From: an uncultured Porphyromonadaceae bacterium
GTDB taxonomy: Bacteria; Bacteroidota; Bacteroidia; Bacteroidales; Muribaculaceae
Assembly (NCBI GenBank): GCA_902493335.1
Contig: CABUPJ010000006.1
Coordinates: forward strand, 1-64,000
Direction of reading: 5' to 3'
Length of the DNA stretch: 64,000 nt
Shown: in pieces, positions 7,967-16,062 of the stretch
How positions within the stretch are numbered: the stretch's first letter is position 1
Layout of the letters: every line of letters starts with the position of its first letter
Program-made: the position numbers and the translations under genes
Notes under the pieces: generated by a model
What the model saw: the letters and a program-made list of their open reading frames with translations, nothing else
Told to the model about the DNA's origin: nothing
The model's database searches: none

Positions 7967-10561
7967 TTATCTGATAATGAGTCGTGTTGAGGCGGTGACA
8001 CCGTCTTCGGTCCAGGCTGTGACGATATAAAGTCCGCGCGGGAGCCATGACACATCGAGCTGTGTCGTGTTTGAGGTCATCACCGTTGCGCCGCCGAGGC
8101 TGACGAGCGACACCCGTGTAATCGGTCTGACCGAAGCGACATTGACAACCGTAGTCGCCGGATTGGGATAGACACTGAGGCGGATGTCATCGCCGGGGAC
8201 GACCGTGATGTCGCCGACACCGTCGTTTTCGGTCGTCTCACGTGCGCCGACCGAAGGTGTGGCGGGGCGAGGATTGCCGCAGGCGTCAATCGCGGGAACG
8301 AGTTCGACACCGTCGCGTCTGTAGCTCGCAAGACCGGCGCCGGCAGCCGGAGATGTAGCGGCGAGGACGAGAGTGTGGTCGTCGCCAAGCTGGGGAACAC
8401 CACCGTCATAACGGGCGAAAATTTCAGAGAGCATGTCGTCGCAGATTATCGACGAAGTCAGCGAACCGGCAGACTGAGCGGCGCCGAAGAGATTGTTGGA
8501 GCCGATAAAGCTGCCGCCGTTGAGAGCGATACGACCATCGCTTTTGCCATAGAAAAGGTCGTTTACCAAAGTCACATCGGGCGCGATTGTGGTCTTGGTG
8601 GCATTGATTCTGACGTCGGGTGCGTCGCCGCCACCGACAAATGTCGAGTTTATAACATAGCTCGGATGCTGCACCGTACGCGCCGAGTTATAGAACTCGA
8701 TGCCGGAGGCGCTTTTGCCTTCATTATTATAGAATGTCAGGTTTGTCATCACAGCGCCTGAGTTCATGCCGTTGATCACGACAGCTCCTGCGCCGGTCGA
8801 AGCATGCGTCGAACGGTTGCCGACGAAGCTGCACGACATCAGCTCAACCGGCTCTGTTGCCGTCGTCGACGAGAATGAGAACGCGCCGCCACGGGCACCG
8901 GTAGCTGTATTGTTGATAAACAACGAATTGCTTATCGCCACACCGGGACCTCCCGGAACCGCCACCGCCGCGCCTGTGGCCGAGGTGTTGTTCTCGAAAC
9001 GACAGCCGGTAAGCTCGGCGGATACGCTCAGAGACAGAGCACCGCCCTGAGTCGAGGCCGAGCAGCCTTCAAAACGGCAACCGCTGAAGAGCAGACGCGT
9101 GTTGGGCGCCGTAGCGTTGACCGCACCGCCCGAAGCCGACGATTTGCCGCCGGTGAAGGTCACGCGGTCGAAGACTACGTTGAGCCGGCCGTCGGCACGC
9201 GAATCGCTTATATAGATGATTGCTCCGTTTGACTGGCTGCCGCCGACGAGTTTAAGATCTGAAATCATCAGCATCGAACCGTCGGCTTTTGGCATAATCT
9301 CGAAAATGCGGTGACGCGATTCGCCCGGAGAGGCCACGGTGAGTGTCGCGCCCCGGCCGTCTATACTTATGGTCTTGTCTGAAAGATTGATGACATCGGT
9401 GAGCGTGACGGCATCGACATCAAAGACAATCATATCGCCGGGGAGAGCCTCGGCCACACAGGCGCGGAGCGAGCCGGCGCCGTCGTCAGCCGATGATGTG
9501 ACGTGGAGCGTGCGTTCGGCCGGACGCGGATTGTCGATGCCATAGACAGGTTCGACGCTGACACCGTCGATGCGGGCGCCATCGGGCAGAGTGAAAGTCA
9601 GACGGTCGTCCGTGGCCTCACCTTCGTAATCAAGTGCTGCGCTCAGACGCTGCCATCCCGACGACGCCTTCAATGACAACGAAGCCACGGCACCAAGACG
9701 TTCGCTGCTGACGGTGACCGTGCCGTCGGCAGGCGTATTTACATAAAAATTGAGGCAATTGCGCCGAGAACCTCCGAGGTCGACATTATCAGATGTCAGC
9801 GACGAAGCTGCGCCGGCGCAAGGCGCGTAGTCAAATGTATAGACACCGGCGCTTTTGGCAACAGCGCCTGTCACCGACCAGTGACGCGGTTGAGCCACCG
9901 CGCCGTCCCAGAGGGTGAAAGAGCCGTCGGCAACAGGGACCGCGCTGCCCCCGTCGACTGTACGCAGTTCAGCGCCGCTTATCATCATGGCCGCGTGTCG
10001 CTGCGACACGACACATTTAAGATTGCTGTCGGTCTGAGGCATCATATAGACGGCCAGCGACGTGAGCTCGCCGGCGTCGGTGACACCGCTGAGGTCAAAG
10101 TCGAGAACGGCCTTGGTCCATACGCCGGGAACAAAACGGCTGTCCTTACCCGAGTCAAGTGTCAGGGAGGCGACAGTGCGCCCCGTCGAGCCGAGACGCG
10201 CGGCCAAAGTAAGGCAGGCGTCGGGAGTCAGAAATTTAACCATCGCCGTGAAGCAGTATTTCTTAGCGGCGACCATCGTTATACCCTGCGAGAACGACGT
10301 TGCAAACGGGTCTTCGCTCTCCGACAGATATTTTATGCGGGCATACATCACCGAGTCGTTGCTTTCGGGGGTCATTCTACGGCATATCTCGCCTGCCGCC
10401 GGACGCTTGACCGAATGGGTCCATCGCCCCGGGCGGCCTGTGTTTTCACAGCCGTAGAGCGGTTCAGACTCAAGATAAGGGTCTGAGATAAGGTTTTCGG
10501 CCGATACCGTGGCAGCTGCGGCCGCCATCAGCATCACAGCCATCAGTCTGTTGTGTCTCAT
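7967..10561 (-). CDS. T9SS-exported right-handed beta-helix protein
   Basis: An 864-residue protein with a signal peptide (cleavage after VSA, about residue 21). The N-terminal third (about 22-340) looks like two carbohydrate-binding-like beta-sandwich domains. From about 350 comes a right-handed parallel beta-helix of the choice-of-anchor or polymorphic-outer-membrane type (TLHVTSSADDGAGSLRACV, then repeated GGAxxx / NN rungs such as ASGGAVNATA, TQGGALSLS, ARGGAFSFS). The last 75 residues are a classical T9SS type A sorting domain (LSVYPNPATTVVNVAS, then LPRGLYIVTA). Such proteins bind or cleave polysaccharide at the cell surface; no lyase residues are evident. It is the middle gene of the esterase-phosphoesterase operon. 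Confidence 0.85.
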   Translation of the reverse strand: MRHNRLMAVMLMAAAAATVSAENLISDPYLESEPLYGCENTGRPGRWTHSVKRPAAGEICRRMTPESNDSVMYARIKYLSESEDPFATSFSQGITMVAAKKYCFTAMVKFLTPDACLTLAARLGSTGRTVASLTLDSGKDSRFVPGVWTKAVLDFDLSGVTDAGELTSLAVYMMPQTDSNLKCVVSQRHAAMMISGAELRTVDGGSAVPVADGSFTLWDGAVAQPRHWSVTGAVAKSAGVYTFDYAPCAGAASSLTSDNVDLGGSRRNCLNFYVNTPADGTVTVSSERLGAVASLSLKASSGWQRLSAALDYEGEATDDRLTFTLPDGARIDGVSVEPVYGIDNPRPAERTLHVTSSADDGAGSLRACVAEALPGDMIVFDVDAVTLTDVINLSDKTISIDGRGATLTVASPGESRHRIFEIMPKADGSMLMISDLKLVGGSQSNGAIIYISDSRADGRLNVVFDRVTFTGGKSSASGGAVNATAPNTRLLFSGCRFEGCSASTQGGALSLSVSAELTGCRFENNTSATGAAVAVPGGPGVAISNSLFINNTATGARGGAFSFSSTTATEPVELMSCSFVGNRSTHASTGAGAVVINGMNSGAVMTNLTFYNNEGKSASGIEFYNSARTVQHPSYVINSTFVGGGDAPDVRINATKTTIAPDVTLVNDLFYGKSDGRIALNGGSFIGSNNLFGAAQSAGSLTSSIICDDMLSEIFARYDGGVPQLGDDHTLVLAATSPAAGAGLASYRRDGVELVPAIDACGNPRPATPSVGARETTENDGVGDITVVPGDDIRLSVYPNPATTVVNVASVRPITRVSLVSLGGATVMTSNTTQLDVSWLPRGLYIVTAWTEDGVTASTRLIIR

Positions 10562-10597
10562 GGATTTATCTGGTTTTTAATTTGTTTCATTGAGATT

Positions 10598-12247
10598 TTA
10601 TTGTTGTTTTATTCCTAAATTTATATCAAAAGGACGCGGCCGCACGACAGTCTCGGTGAATACGCGTCCACGACCGTCGGTGACCCTGACTGTGACAGGA
10701 GTGTCAGGCGCCACTGTCACAGCTTCAAAGATATGCGAGGTAGGCGTCGTAGAAAAAACACCCGGGACTTTATTCGAGAGAGCAAACATAGGGATGTCGT
10801 AGGCAAGTGTGTGAAGCGGATCTTCGGCAACTATGCGATGGACTTCGAGCGGACTATCACCCTCGAATATCTCGACGCACCAGTCGGTATCATAGTCGAA
10901 GACATTGACGTAAACAGTATTGTCTGCAATCAAGGCATAATCCGTGCGGTCACGGCACACCTCGAGCATCGCGCGCGGAGCTTCGTCGTCGCGATAATAG
11001 TCGCGCACGGTATTCATGTCGTAGACACGAAAACGGTTGTTGTCAGCACGGTCAGTGCCGATATATTCCGACGTGACGGTTTTGCCGTCGACATCATAGA
11101 GTGCGAAGCCGCCGGGCGAGCCGTCGACGCAGATATGCCGGTCAGACAGATGCCCCGTCCACCACCATGTAGCACATATCGCGGCGACGTTATTCTCATG
11201 GATATTGGGATAATCGGCGGGATGCGCGTGATAGTTGTAGTGAGTGTGGCCCGACAGCAGTGTCACGTTGTCGAAGTCCCTGACTATTTCGGCAAGTGCT
11301 TCCGACGAGCCGTCGGCAAGATTGGCACGCGTCGCGAATCTGTCGTCATTCAGATCAAGACGCCACGCCGGCACATGAAACATAATCACCATAGGAGCCG
11401 ACTTGTCAGCGACAAGGGCGAGGTCGCGGCGCAGCCAGTCGAGCTGGTCGTCGGTATAGCGCCGCTCATAGTTGCGGTTGCCGGCGACACCGCGCTTATA
11501 TCGGCGTCCTTCGGTGCGGTCGTTGCGGTAGACGACGTCGTCGAGCACGACGTAATGCACCTTGCCGAGATTGAATGAATAGAACGATGGCGCGACCGAC
11601 TGCCTGAAGGGTTCTGACGACTGCAGGTCGGTATCGTCACCGGCCGCCACCGACGGGTCGTTGTCATGATTACCGATGACAGGAAAAAGCATCAGCGGAT
11701 AGCCTGCACCGGTCATCGTCTCGACAAACTCGGGCAATCCATAATCGTTGGTGGTCCAGAACTGGTCCCACGTCAGGTCACCGAGTATCGTCGAATATAT
11801 CTTTTTATCGGGATTTGCATCCGCGAGTTCTCTGACCGGCCTGACAAAGAGACTGTCGAACTGCTCAAGGTCGCCCAGCCGGCGCGCCAGATGGCTGTCG
11901 GCGCCGACGACCATCAGATGACGGTCATTGTCGACACGCCGTAAAACGAAGTCATGCGTCGCGTCACGGTCACCGTCGACGTGAGCGAATATCTTTGTCT
12001 GAAAGCCGTTGTCTTCGGTCTCAGGCTCGTAGCCTCCGGGGAGGGTATAGAAAATAGTGCCGTACGGCATGTCGCCGGTGATTGAATACCGGCCGAGCGA
12101 GTCGGTCACGACAATGCCGATACCGTCAGAGACAGGCACTCCCGCGACCCCGGTTCCGTCGCAGATGATGCGTCCTGTCACCGTCGACGCCGACGCGGCG
12201 ACCGAGGCAGTCAGAGCCGTCAAAATCGTTATCAGTGTCTTTCTCAT
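10598..12247 (-). CDS. Secreted calcineurin-like phosphoesterase
   Basis: A 549-residue protein with a signal peptide (to ASA, about residue 20), then a MetallophosN-like domain (VTGRIICDGTGVAGVPVSDG), the catalytic metallophosphoesterase (GADSH, GDLTWDQ, GNHDND, MFH, LSGHTH) and the family's C-terminal domain. It is a clear paralogue of the C-terminal half of the 922-residue protein two genes downstream, sharing long blocks such as PNIHENNVAAICATWWWTG. All metal ligands are present, so it should be an active phosphomonoesterase or diesterase; the substrate is unknown. Its ATG overlaps the stop of the upstream esterase by 4 bp, which indicates translational coupling. Confidence 0.88.
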   Translation of the reverse strand: MRKTLITILTALTASVAASASTVTGRIICDGTGVAGVPVSDGIGIVVTDSLGRYSITGDMPYGTIFYTLPGGYEPETEDNGFQTKIFAHVDGDRDATHDFVLRRVDNDRHLMVVGADSHLARRLGDLEQFDSLFVRPVRELADANPDKKIYSTILGDLTWDQFWTTNDYGLPEFVETMTGAGYPLMLFPVIGNHDNDPSVAAGDDTDLQSSEPFRQSVAPSFYSFNLGKVHYVVLDDVVYRNDRTEGRRYKRGVAGNRNYERRYTDDQLDWLRRDLALVADKSAPMVIMFHVPAWRLDLNDDRFATRANLADGSSEALAEIVRDFDNVTLLSGHTHYNYHAHPADYPNIHENNVAAICATWWWTGHLSDRHICVDGSPGGFALYDVDGKTVTSEYIGTDRADNNRFRVYDMNTVRDYYRDDEAPRAMLEVCRDRTDYALIADNTVYVNVFDYDTDWCVEIFEGDSPLEVHRIVAEDPLHTLAYDIPMFALSNKVPGVFSTTPTSHIFEAVTVAPDTPVTVRVTDGRGRVFTETVVRPRPFDINLGIKQQ

Positions 12248-13053
12248 CTGCTTTTACGCTGACGTGATATTTTGTTGACATGCTTTACAAGCACCTCAAA
12301 ACCGGGTATACACATATCGCCGTGATTGAAACCGTCTTCCTCATAAATATACACATCCTTGTGCCCGACGAGTTTCATCATGCGCCACAGATAGGCATTC
12401 TCTTCATAGCGACCGAAAATCTCCTGCTCGCGGTCGCCGGTAATTATGATATACGGCGGACAGTCGGGCCTCACATAGAAGAGCGGCGCCAGTGAGTCGA
12501 CCGTAGGCTGGAGTTCGCCTATTCCCTGCGACTTGCGGTGAGAGAAATGAGTTATGGCCTGCCCGCTGAAAGGTATCAGGGCCGCTATCGAATCGGCCTC
12601 GATGCCATGACGGCGCAATGGCCTGCGGTCAAGACCTATCATCGACGTCAGATAGCCGCCAGCCGAGTGACCGGCGACAAATATGTTGGAGCGGTCGCCG
12701 CCGTAGCGTTCAATATTCTCAAAAGTCCATGCCACGGCTGACGCGGCATCATCGATGCACTCGCTGACAGTGACCTTCGGTATCAGGCGGTAGTTCGGCG
12801 CGACGACGACATAACCCTCGCTCACAAGACGTCCGGGCAGTTCCTTTGAACCACCGGTGAGTCCTCCGCCGTGAAACCAGACCACGACGGGACGGTCGGC
12901 GCCGACAGTATCGCCGTAGACATCGAGTCGGCAGCGCTCGACCGAATAGGGGTCGTTATTATGACTATATGGAATATCTCGCTCAACGCGGCCCCCGGCC
13001 ATAGCCGTACAGGCGGCAGACAGGAGTGCGACAGACAGGAAAAGTGATTTCAT
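12244..13053 (-). CDS. Secreted alpha/beta-hydrolase (carboxylesterase-like)
   Basis: A 269-residue protein with a signal peptide ending near TAMAG. Motifs of the BD-FAE / lipase-like esterase group are intact: oxyanion HGGG (61-64), nucleophile elbow GHSAGG (Ser130), an Asp in ITGDREQE and a catalytic His in GFNHGDM near the C-terminus. It probably removes an ester group such as acetyl or acyl from a glycan or polymer in the periplasm. It is the first gene of the five-gene minus operon, and the stop overlaps the next start. Expression is probably controlled at 13068-13090, where the palindrome AATACGTATT overlaps the expected transcription start. Confidence 0.85.
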   Translation of the reverse strand: MKSLFLSVALLSAACTAMAGGRVERDIPYSHNNDPYSVERCRLDVYGDTVGADRPVVVWFHGGGLTGGSKELPGRLVSEGYVVVAPNYRLIPKVTVSECIDDAASAVAWTFENIERYGGDRSNIFVAGHSAGGYLTSMIGLDRRPLRRHGIEADSIAALIPFSGQAITHFSHRKSQGIGELQPTVDSLAPLFYVRPDCPPYIIITGDREQEIFGRYEENAYLWRMMKLVGHKDVYIYEEDGFNHGDMCIPGFEVLVKHVNKISRQRKSR

Positions 13054-13067
13054 AAAATGATTGGTAA

Positions 13068-13129
13068 AATACGTATTTCACGCAAAAGTAGCTAAAATAA
13101 TACAATTGTCAGACGGTAGAATACGTATT
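13068..13129. promoter_or_regulatory. Twin AATACGTATT palindromes in a divergent promoter region
   Basis: The perfect 10-bp palindrome AATACGTATT occurs at 13068-13077 and 13120-13129, with centres 52 bp apart (about five helical turns). The left copy lies just downstream of the minus-strand -7 box, over the expected start of the esterase operon. The right copy lies just upstream of the plus-strand -7 box of the cation-efflux gene. One dimeric repressor acting on both promoters would explain this. The regulator is not encoded next to it. Confidence 0.6.
13083..13090 (-). promoter_or_regulatory. -7 box of the esterase-phosphoesterase operon
   Basis: TACTTTTG on the minus strand fits TAnnTTTG. 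No clear TTTG -33 box lies at 18-21 bp, which fits a regulated promoter. Confidence 0.5.
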
Positions 13130-13134
13130 TTTAT

Positions 13135-13142
13135 TACCTTTG
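13135..13142 (+). promoter_or_regulatory. -7 box of the cation-efflux gene
   Basis: TACCTTTG fits TAnnTTTG and lies 17 bp before the ATG at 13160. The right-hand AATACGTATT palindrome ends 5 bp upstream of it. Confidence 0.55.
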
Positions 13143-13159
13143 AGCATAAATAACATTTT

Positions 13160-14077
13160 ATGACTACATCTGAGCGGGAGAAAAAAATCTATCACGTCAC
13201 CCTTGTCGGGTCAGCTGTCAACATCGTGCTGCTTGTCCTCAAGTTCATCGCCGGCGCAATCGGTCGCAGCGCTGCCATGACTGCCGACGCAATCCATTCT
13301 CTTTCCGATCTTGTCACCGACATCATCGTACTCGTCTTCATCAGAATCTCAGGAAAACCGGGCGACAGCGACCATAGCTACGGCCACGGCAAGTTCGAGA
13401 CAATGGCTACGCTCATCGTCGGCCTTATCCTGCTGTTTGTCGGTCTCGGCGTGGCATACAGCGGGATAACATCTGTCATTGCTTCCCTAAAAGGACACAC
13501 ACCGCAGCCGCCGGGCATGCTCGCCCTTATAGTGGCTGTCATCTCCATTATACTAAAAGAGTGGACCTACCGCTTTACAGTCAGCAGGGGACGCAGCCTC
13601 GACTCTCCGGCTGTCATAGCCAACGCGTGGCATCACCGCAGCGATGCATTCTCGTCGATCGGCACCCTGGCGGGCATTGCCGGCGCCATGTTTCTCGGCG
13701 AACGCTGGCGAATCCTCGACCCTGTCGCCGCCGTTATCGTCAGCTGGTTTATTATAAAGACAGGCTATGATATAATTCGTCCCTGCATCGACGAACTGCT
13801 CGAGAAGTCGCTGCCTCCGGAGACCGAAGCCGAGATTGCCGAACTGATAAAATCGGTGCCGGGCGTGGTCGGCATACACCGTCTGCGCACGCGCCGCATA
13901 GGCCACAACATCGCCATCGAGGTGCACACCAAAATGGATGGAGACGAGAGTCTGCGCCACGCCCACGATGTCGCCACAGAGGTCGAGCGCCGCGTCAAGG
14001 AGCGCTACGGCGCCGACACCCACATCGGCATCCACATGGAGCCGGTCGGCGACCGCCCCGCGACAAATGAAGGGTGA
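13160..14077 (+). CDS. Cation diffusion facilitator (CDF) metal exporter
   Basis: A 305-residue inner-membrane protein exchanging protons for divalent cations such as Zn2+, Fe2+, Mn2+ or Cd2+. Six membrane segments occupy residues 12-205. Metal-site residues are in TADAIHSLSDLVTD (Asp43, His46, Asp50) and in the AWHHRSDAFSS motif of TM5. The C-terminal cytoplasmic dimerisation domain (about 210-295) carries VPGVVGIHRLRTRRIGHNIAIEV. Length and order are those of the usual family. It diverges from the esterase operon and shares its palindromic control region. Metal preference cannot be read with confidence. Confidence 0.93.
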   Translation: MTTSEREKKIYHVTLVGSAVNIVLLVLKFIAGAIGRSAAMTADAIHSLSDLVTDIIVLVFIRISGKPGDSDHSYGHGKFETMATLIVGLILLFVGLGVAYSGITSVIASLKGHTPQPPGMLALIVAVISIILKEWTYRFTVSRGRSLDSPAVIANAWHHRSDAFSSIGTLAGIAGAMFLGERWRILDPVAAVIVSWFIIKTGYDIIRPCIDELLEKSLPPETEAEIAELIKSVPGVVGIHRLRTRRIGHNIAIEVHTKMDGDESLRHAHDVATEVERRVKERYGADTHIGIHMEPVGDRPATNEG

Positions 14078-14777
14078 GACGACTTTTTAATGCACAATTC
14101 AAAATGCACAATGCACAATTAATTGAGGCACAATCGTTTTGGGACGGTAGAACAGAAGGGCAGAAGGGCAAAAGAACATAAGAAATTCTTATAGAATTGG
14201 AACTTCATATCGCCTGACAAGGCGATGATTTTACTGGTGGCCGCGTAGGCCGAGGCGCTGCAGCGCCGGCCTGCGCGGATAGGTGGCAACAATTATGCAA
14301 GCGTCTGCAAGACGCTGAATTACAACCACAACAGCGCTTCTCCGAAGCTAAGTTTGTGTTATGTCTCTCCTTCACAATGCACAATTGTTTGATATGCAAT
14401 TGTTTTATGGACGGGAGGACAGGAAGACAGGAGGGAAAAAGAATGTCTTGGATGGGGAAGCTACGGCTAAAGCCTCACCTCCATATCGTCGGTTGCTTGT
14501 CCCGCTGAGTGCCACCGCTAACGCGGTTCTTTTTGCTCACGGGCCTCTAAACCCGCGCTGCGGGCCTAATGAACTATCGCCGCTAACGCGGCTCGCAGAG
14601 TTAGCAGGGCTGCAAAACTGCGGCCTACGAGCCGTAGTCGTAATCGCTAAGTGATACCGCAACAGGCAGGAGTCTATTGCATTCCAGTGTCTTAGCAATC
14701 AATAAATTGCGCTCCAAGGACTGAAGTCTTTGGTCCATACCGCCTGTTGCCGATTGTGAATTGTGAATTATGCATTG
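14078..14777. other. Gene-free 700-bp stretch with many hairpins and TGCACAAT words
   Basis: No credible gene. The edges repeat short words (TGCACAAT near 14093, 14104, 14112 and 14378). The centre holds a near-perfect 38-bp palindrome at 14241-14278 (arms CCGCGTAGGCC / GGCCTGCGCGG around GGCGCTGCAGCGCC) and smaller hairpins: AGCGTC-tgcaa-GACGCT (14300-14316), GGCT-aa-AGCC (14465-14474), ACCGC-taac-GCGGT (14514-14527), CCCGC-gct-GCGGG (14552-14564) and GCCGC-taac-GCGGC (14579-14592). It resembles the hairpin run at 2307-2429 in style. Confidence 0.6.
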
Positions 14778-14960
14778 CTAAATTTCTCTGCTCTTTTGTC
14801 CGGATTTGCGGGTGCGGCGGTGCCGCCGCAGCGACTCGGCTATAATCCATTGTATCTGGCCGTTTACCGACCGAAATTCGTCGGCGGCCCACTTCTCGAC
14901 CTCGGCCATCGTGGCCGGGTCGAGGCGCAGCAGAAATCCTTTATTCGCCTGTTTGGGCAT
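14778..14960 (-). CDS. Small ribbon-helix-helix (Arc-like) DNA-binding protein
   Basis: A 60-residue protein. The sequence FLLRLDPATMAEVEKWAADEF, then SVNGQIQWIIAESL, matches the beta-strand/helix/helix pattern of Arc/MetJ-type regulators, and the tail is very basic (RRHRRTRKSGQK). The ATG lies 1 bp after the TGA of the SPFH gene, so the two are translationally coupled. It could repress its own operon or be an accessory of the SPFH membrane protein; no toxin partner of normal TA type is adjacent. Confidence 0.75.
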   Translation of the reverse strand: MPKQANKGFLLRLDPATMAEVEKWAADEFRSVNGQIQWIIAESLRRHRRTRKSGQKSREI

Positions 14961-14961
14961 A

Positions 14962-15951
14962 TCACTGATAGAGTGTGCCGGTGTTCAACACAGGCTGCGC
15001 AGGTTCGTCAGCGCAGAGCACAACAAGCAGATTGCTGACCATGGCGGCCTTGCGTTCGTCGTCGAGAGCGACTATGCCTTCGCTGTCGAGTTGGTCGAGA
15101 GCCATCTTCACCATCGAAACGGCACCTTCGACAATCTTCTCACGGGCGGCAATGATGGCCGAAGCCTGCTGGCGACGCAGCATGACTGCCGCGATTTCGG
15201 GAGCATAGGCGAGATAGTTGAGACGGGCCTCGACGACCTCGATGCCGGCCATAGCGAGGCGCTCGTTGAGTTTTGCCTCAAGCTGCTCGTTGATTTCATG
15301 GCCATCGCTGCGCAGCGTTATCTCATCATGGCTACCCTCTTCGTCATAGGCATAGCGTCCTGTCACCTCGCGCAGGGCGGCGTCGCTCTGTATGCCGACA
15401 AAAGCGTCGAGAGCCTTAGCGACGGTATCTCCATTTGCACCTGCCTGCGCAATTTTACCTTCCGAGGTAACGGATACCGAAGGCATGTCGGCGGCATCGA
15501 CATCAAAGACGGCACGATAAGTATCTTTAACTTTCCACACGAGCACCATGCCTATCATCACCGGATTGCCGACTTTGTCGTTGACCTTGATGGGAGCGAT
15601 GTCCATATTGCGGATACGCAGCGATATCTTTTTCTTTGTCATGAACGGATTGACCCAGAAATAACCTGTCCGGCGGAATGTACCGCGATATTCACCGAAG
15701 AATATCATTACCCGCGCCTGATTGGGCTGCAGCACAAAGAAGCCGCAGAGCAGGATTATCTCAAGCACAAGAGTGACAAAGGCGCAGCCGACAATCGTAC
15801 CGATAAGAGCATCAGCGCTCCCGAACATTCCCGACGAGGCGAGCGCTATCAAAGCCACAACCACTGCCGGTATAATAAGAAGAGTCACGGCCAACATAAC
15901 GAAACCATTGAATACCCGACCGTTATAGGTCATTTCTTTACCTTCAAGCAT
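14962..15951 (-). CDS. SPFH/Band 7 membrane protein (stomatin/flotillin-like)
   Basis: A 329-residue protein. An N-terminal membrane region (VMLAVTLLIIPAVVVALIAL and VTLVLEIILLCGFFVLQPNQ, about 20-85) leads into an SPFH domain (VMIFFGEYRGTFRRTGYFWVNP, VGNPVMIGMVLVWKV) and a coiled C-terminal part with the typical RLNYLAYAPEIAAVMLRRQQA. Members form oligomeric membrane rings or scaffolds. The start at 15951 gives MLEGKEMTYNG; an alternative ATG (MTYNG, 15933) has a purine-rich AGGTAAAG before it and may be the true start. It is coupled to the small Arc-like gene downstream and diverges from the lipoprotein gene at 16063. Confidence 0.88.
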   Translation of the reverse strand: MLEGKEMTYNGRVFNGFVMLAVTLLIIPAVVVALIALASSGMFGSADALIGTIVGCAFVTLVLEIILLCGFFVLQPNQARVMIFFGEYRGTFRRTGYFWVNPFMTKKKISLRIRNMDIAPIKVNDKVGNPVMIGMVLVWKVKDTYRAVFDVDAADMPSVSVTSEGKIAQAGANGDTVAKALDAFVGIQSDAALREVTGRYAYDEEGSHDEITLRSDGHEINEQLEAKLNERLAMAGIEVVEARLNYLAYAPEIAAVMLRRQQASAIIAAREKIVEGAVSMVKMALDQLDSEGIVALDDERKAAMVSNLLVVLCADEPAQPVLNTGTLYQ

Positions 15952-15988
15952 AATGTCTAAATGATATTAAAATAATATTACATATGTG

Positions 15989-16020
15989 CAAATATAAACG
16001 ATTTACCTGAATTATACAAT
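15989..16020 (-). promoter_or_regulatory. Promoter of the SPFH-Arc operon
   Basis: TATATTTG on the minus strand (15996-15989) is a perfect TAnnTTTG -7 box. ATTG lies 20 bp upstream (16020-16017) in place of the TTTG -33 element. Confidence 0.55.
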
Positions 16021-16029
16021 TCTTTTTCG

Positions 16030-16037
16030 TATCTTTG
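16030..16037 (+). promoter_or_regulatory. -7 box of the lipoprotein-glycosyltransferase-kinase gene run
   Basis: TATCTTTG fits TAnnTTTG and lies 25 bp before the ATG at 16063. No clear -33 element is visible. I found no comparable box in the short gaps up to 29392, so this may drive the whole run. Confidence 0.5.
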
Positions 16038-16062
16038 TAAAATCAGTCAATTCATTTAAATA

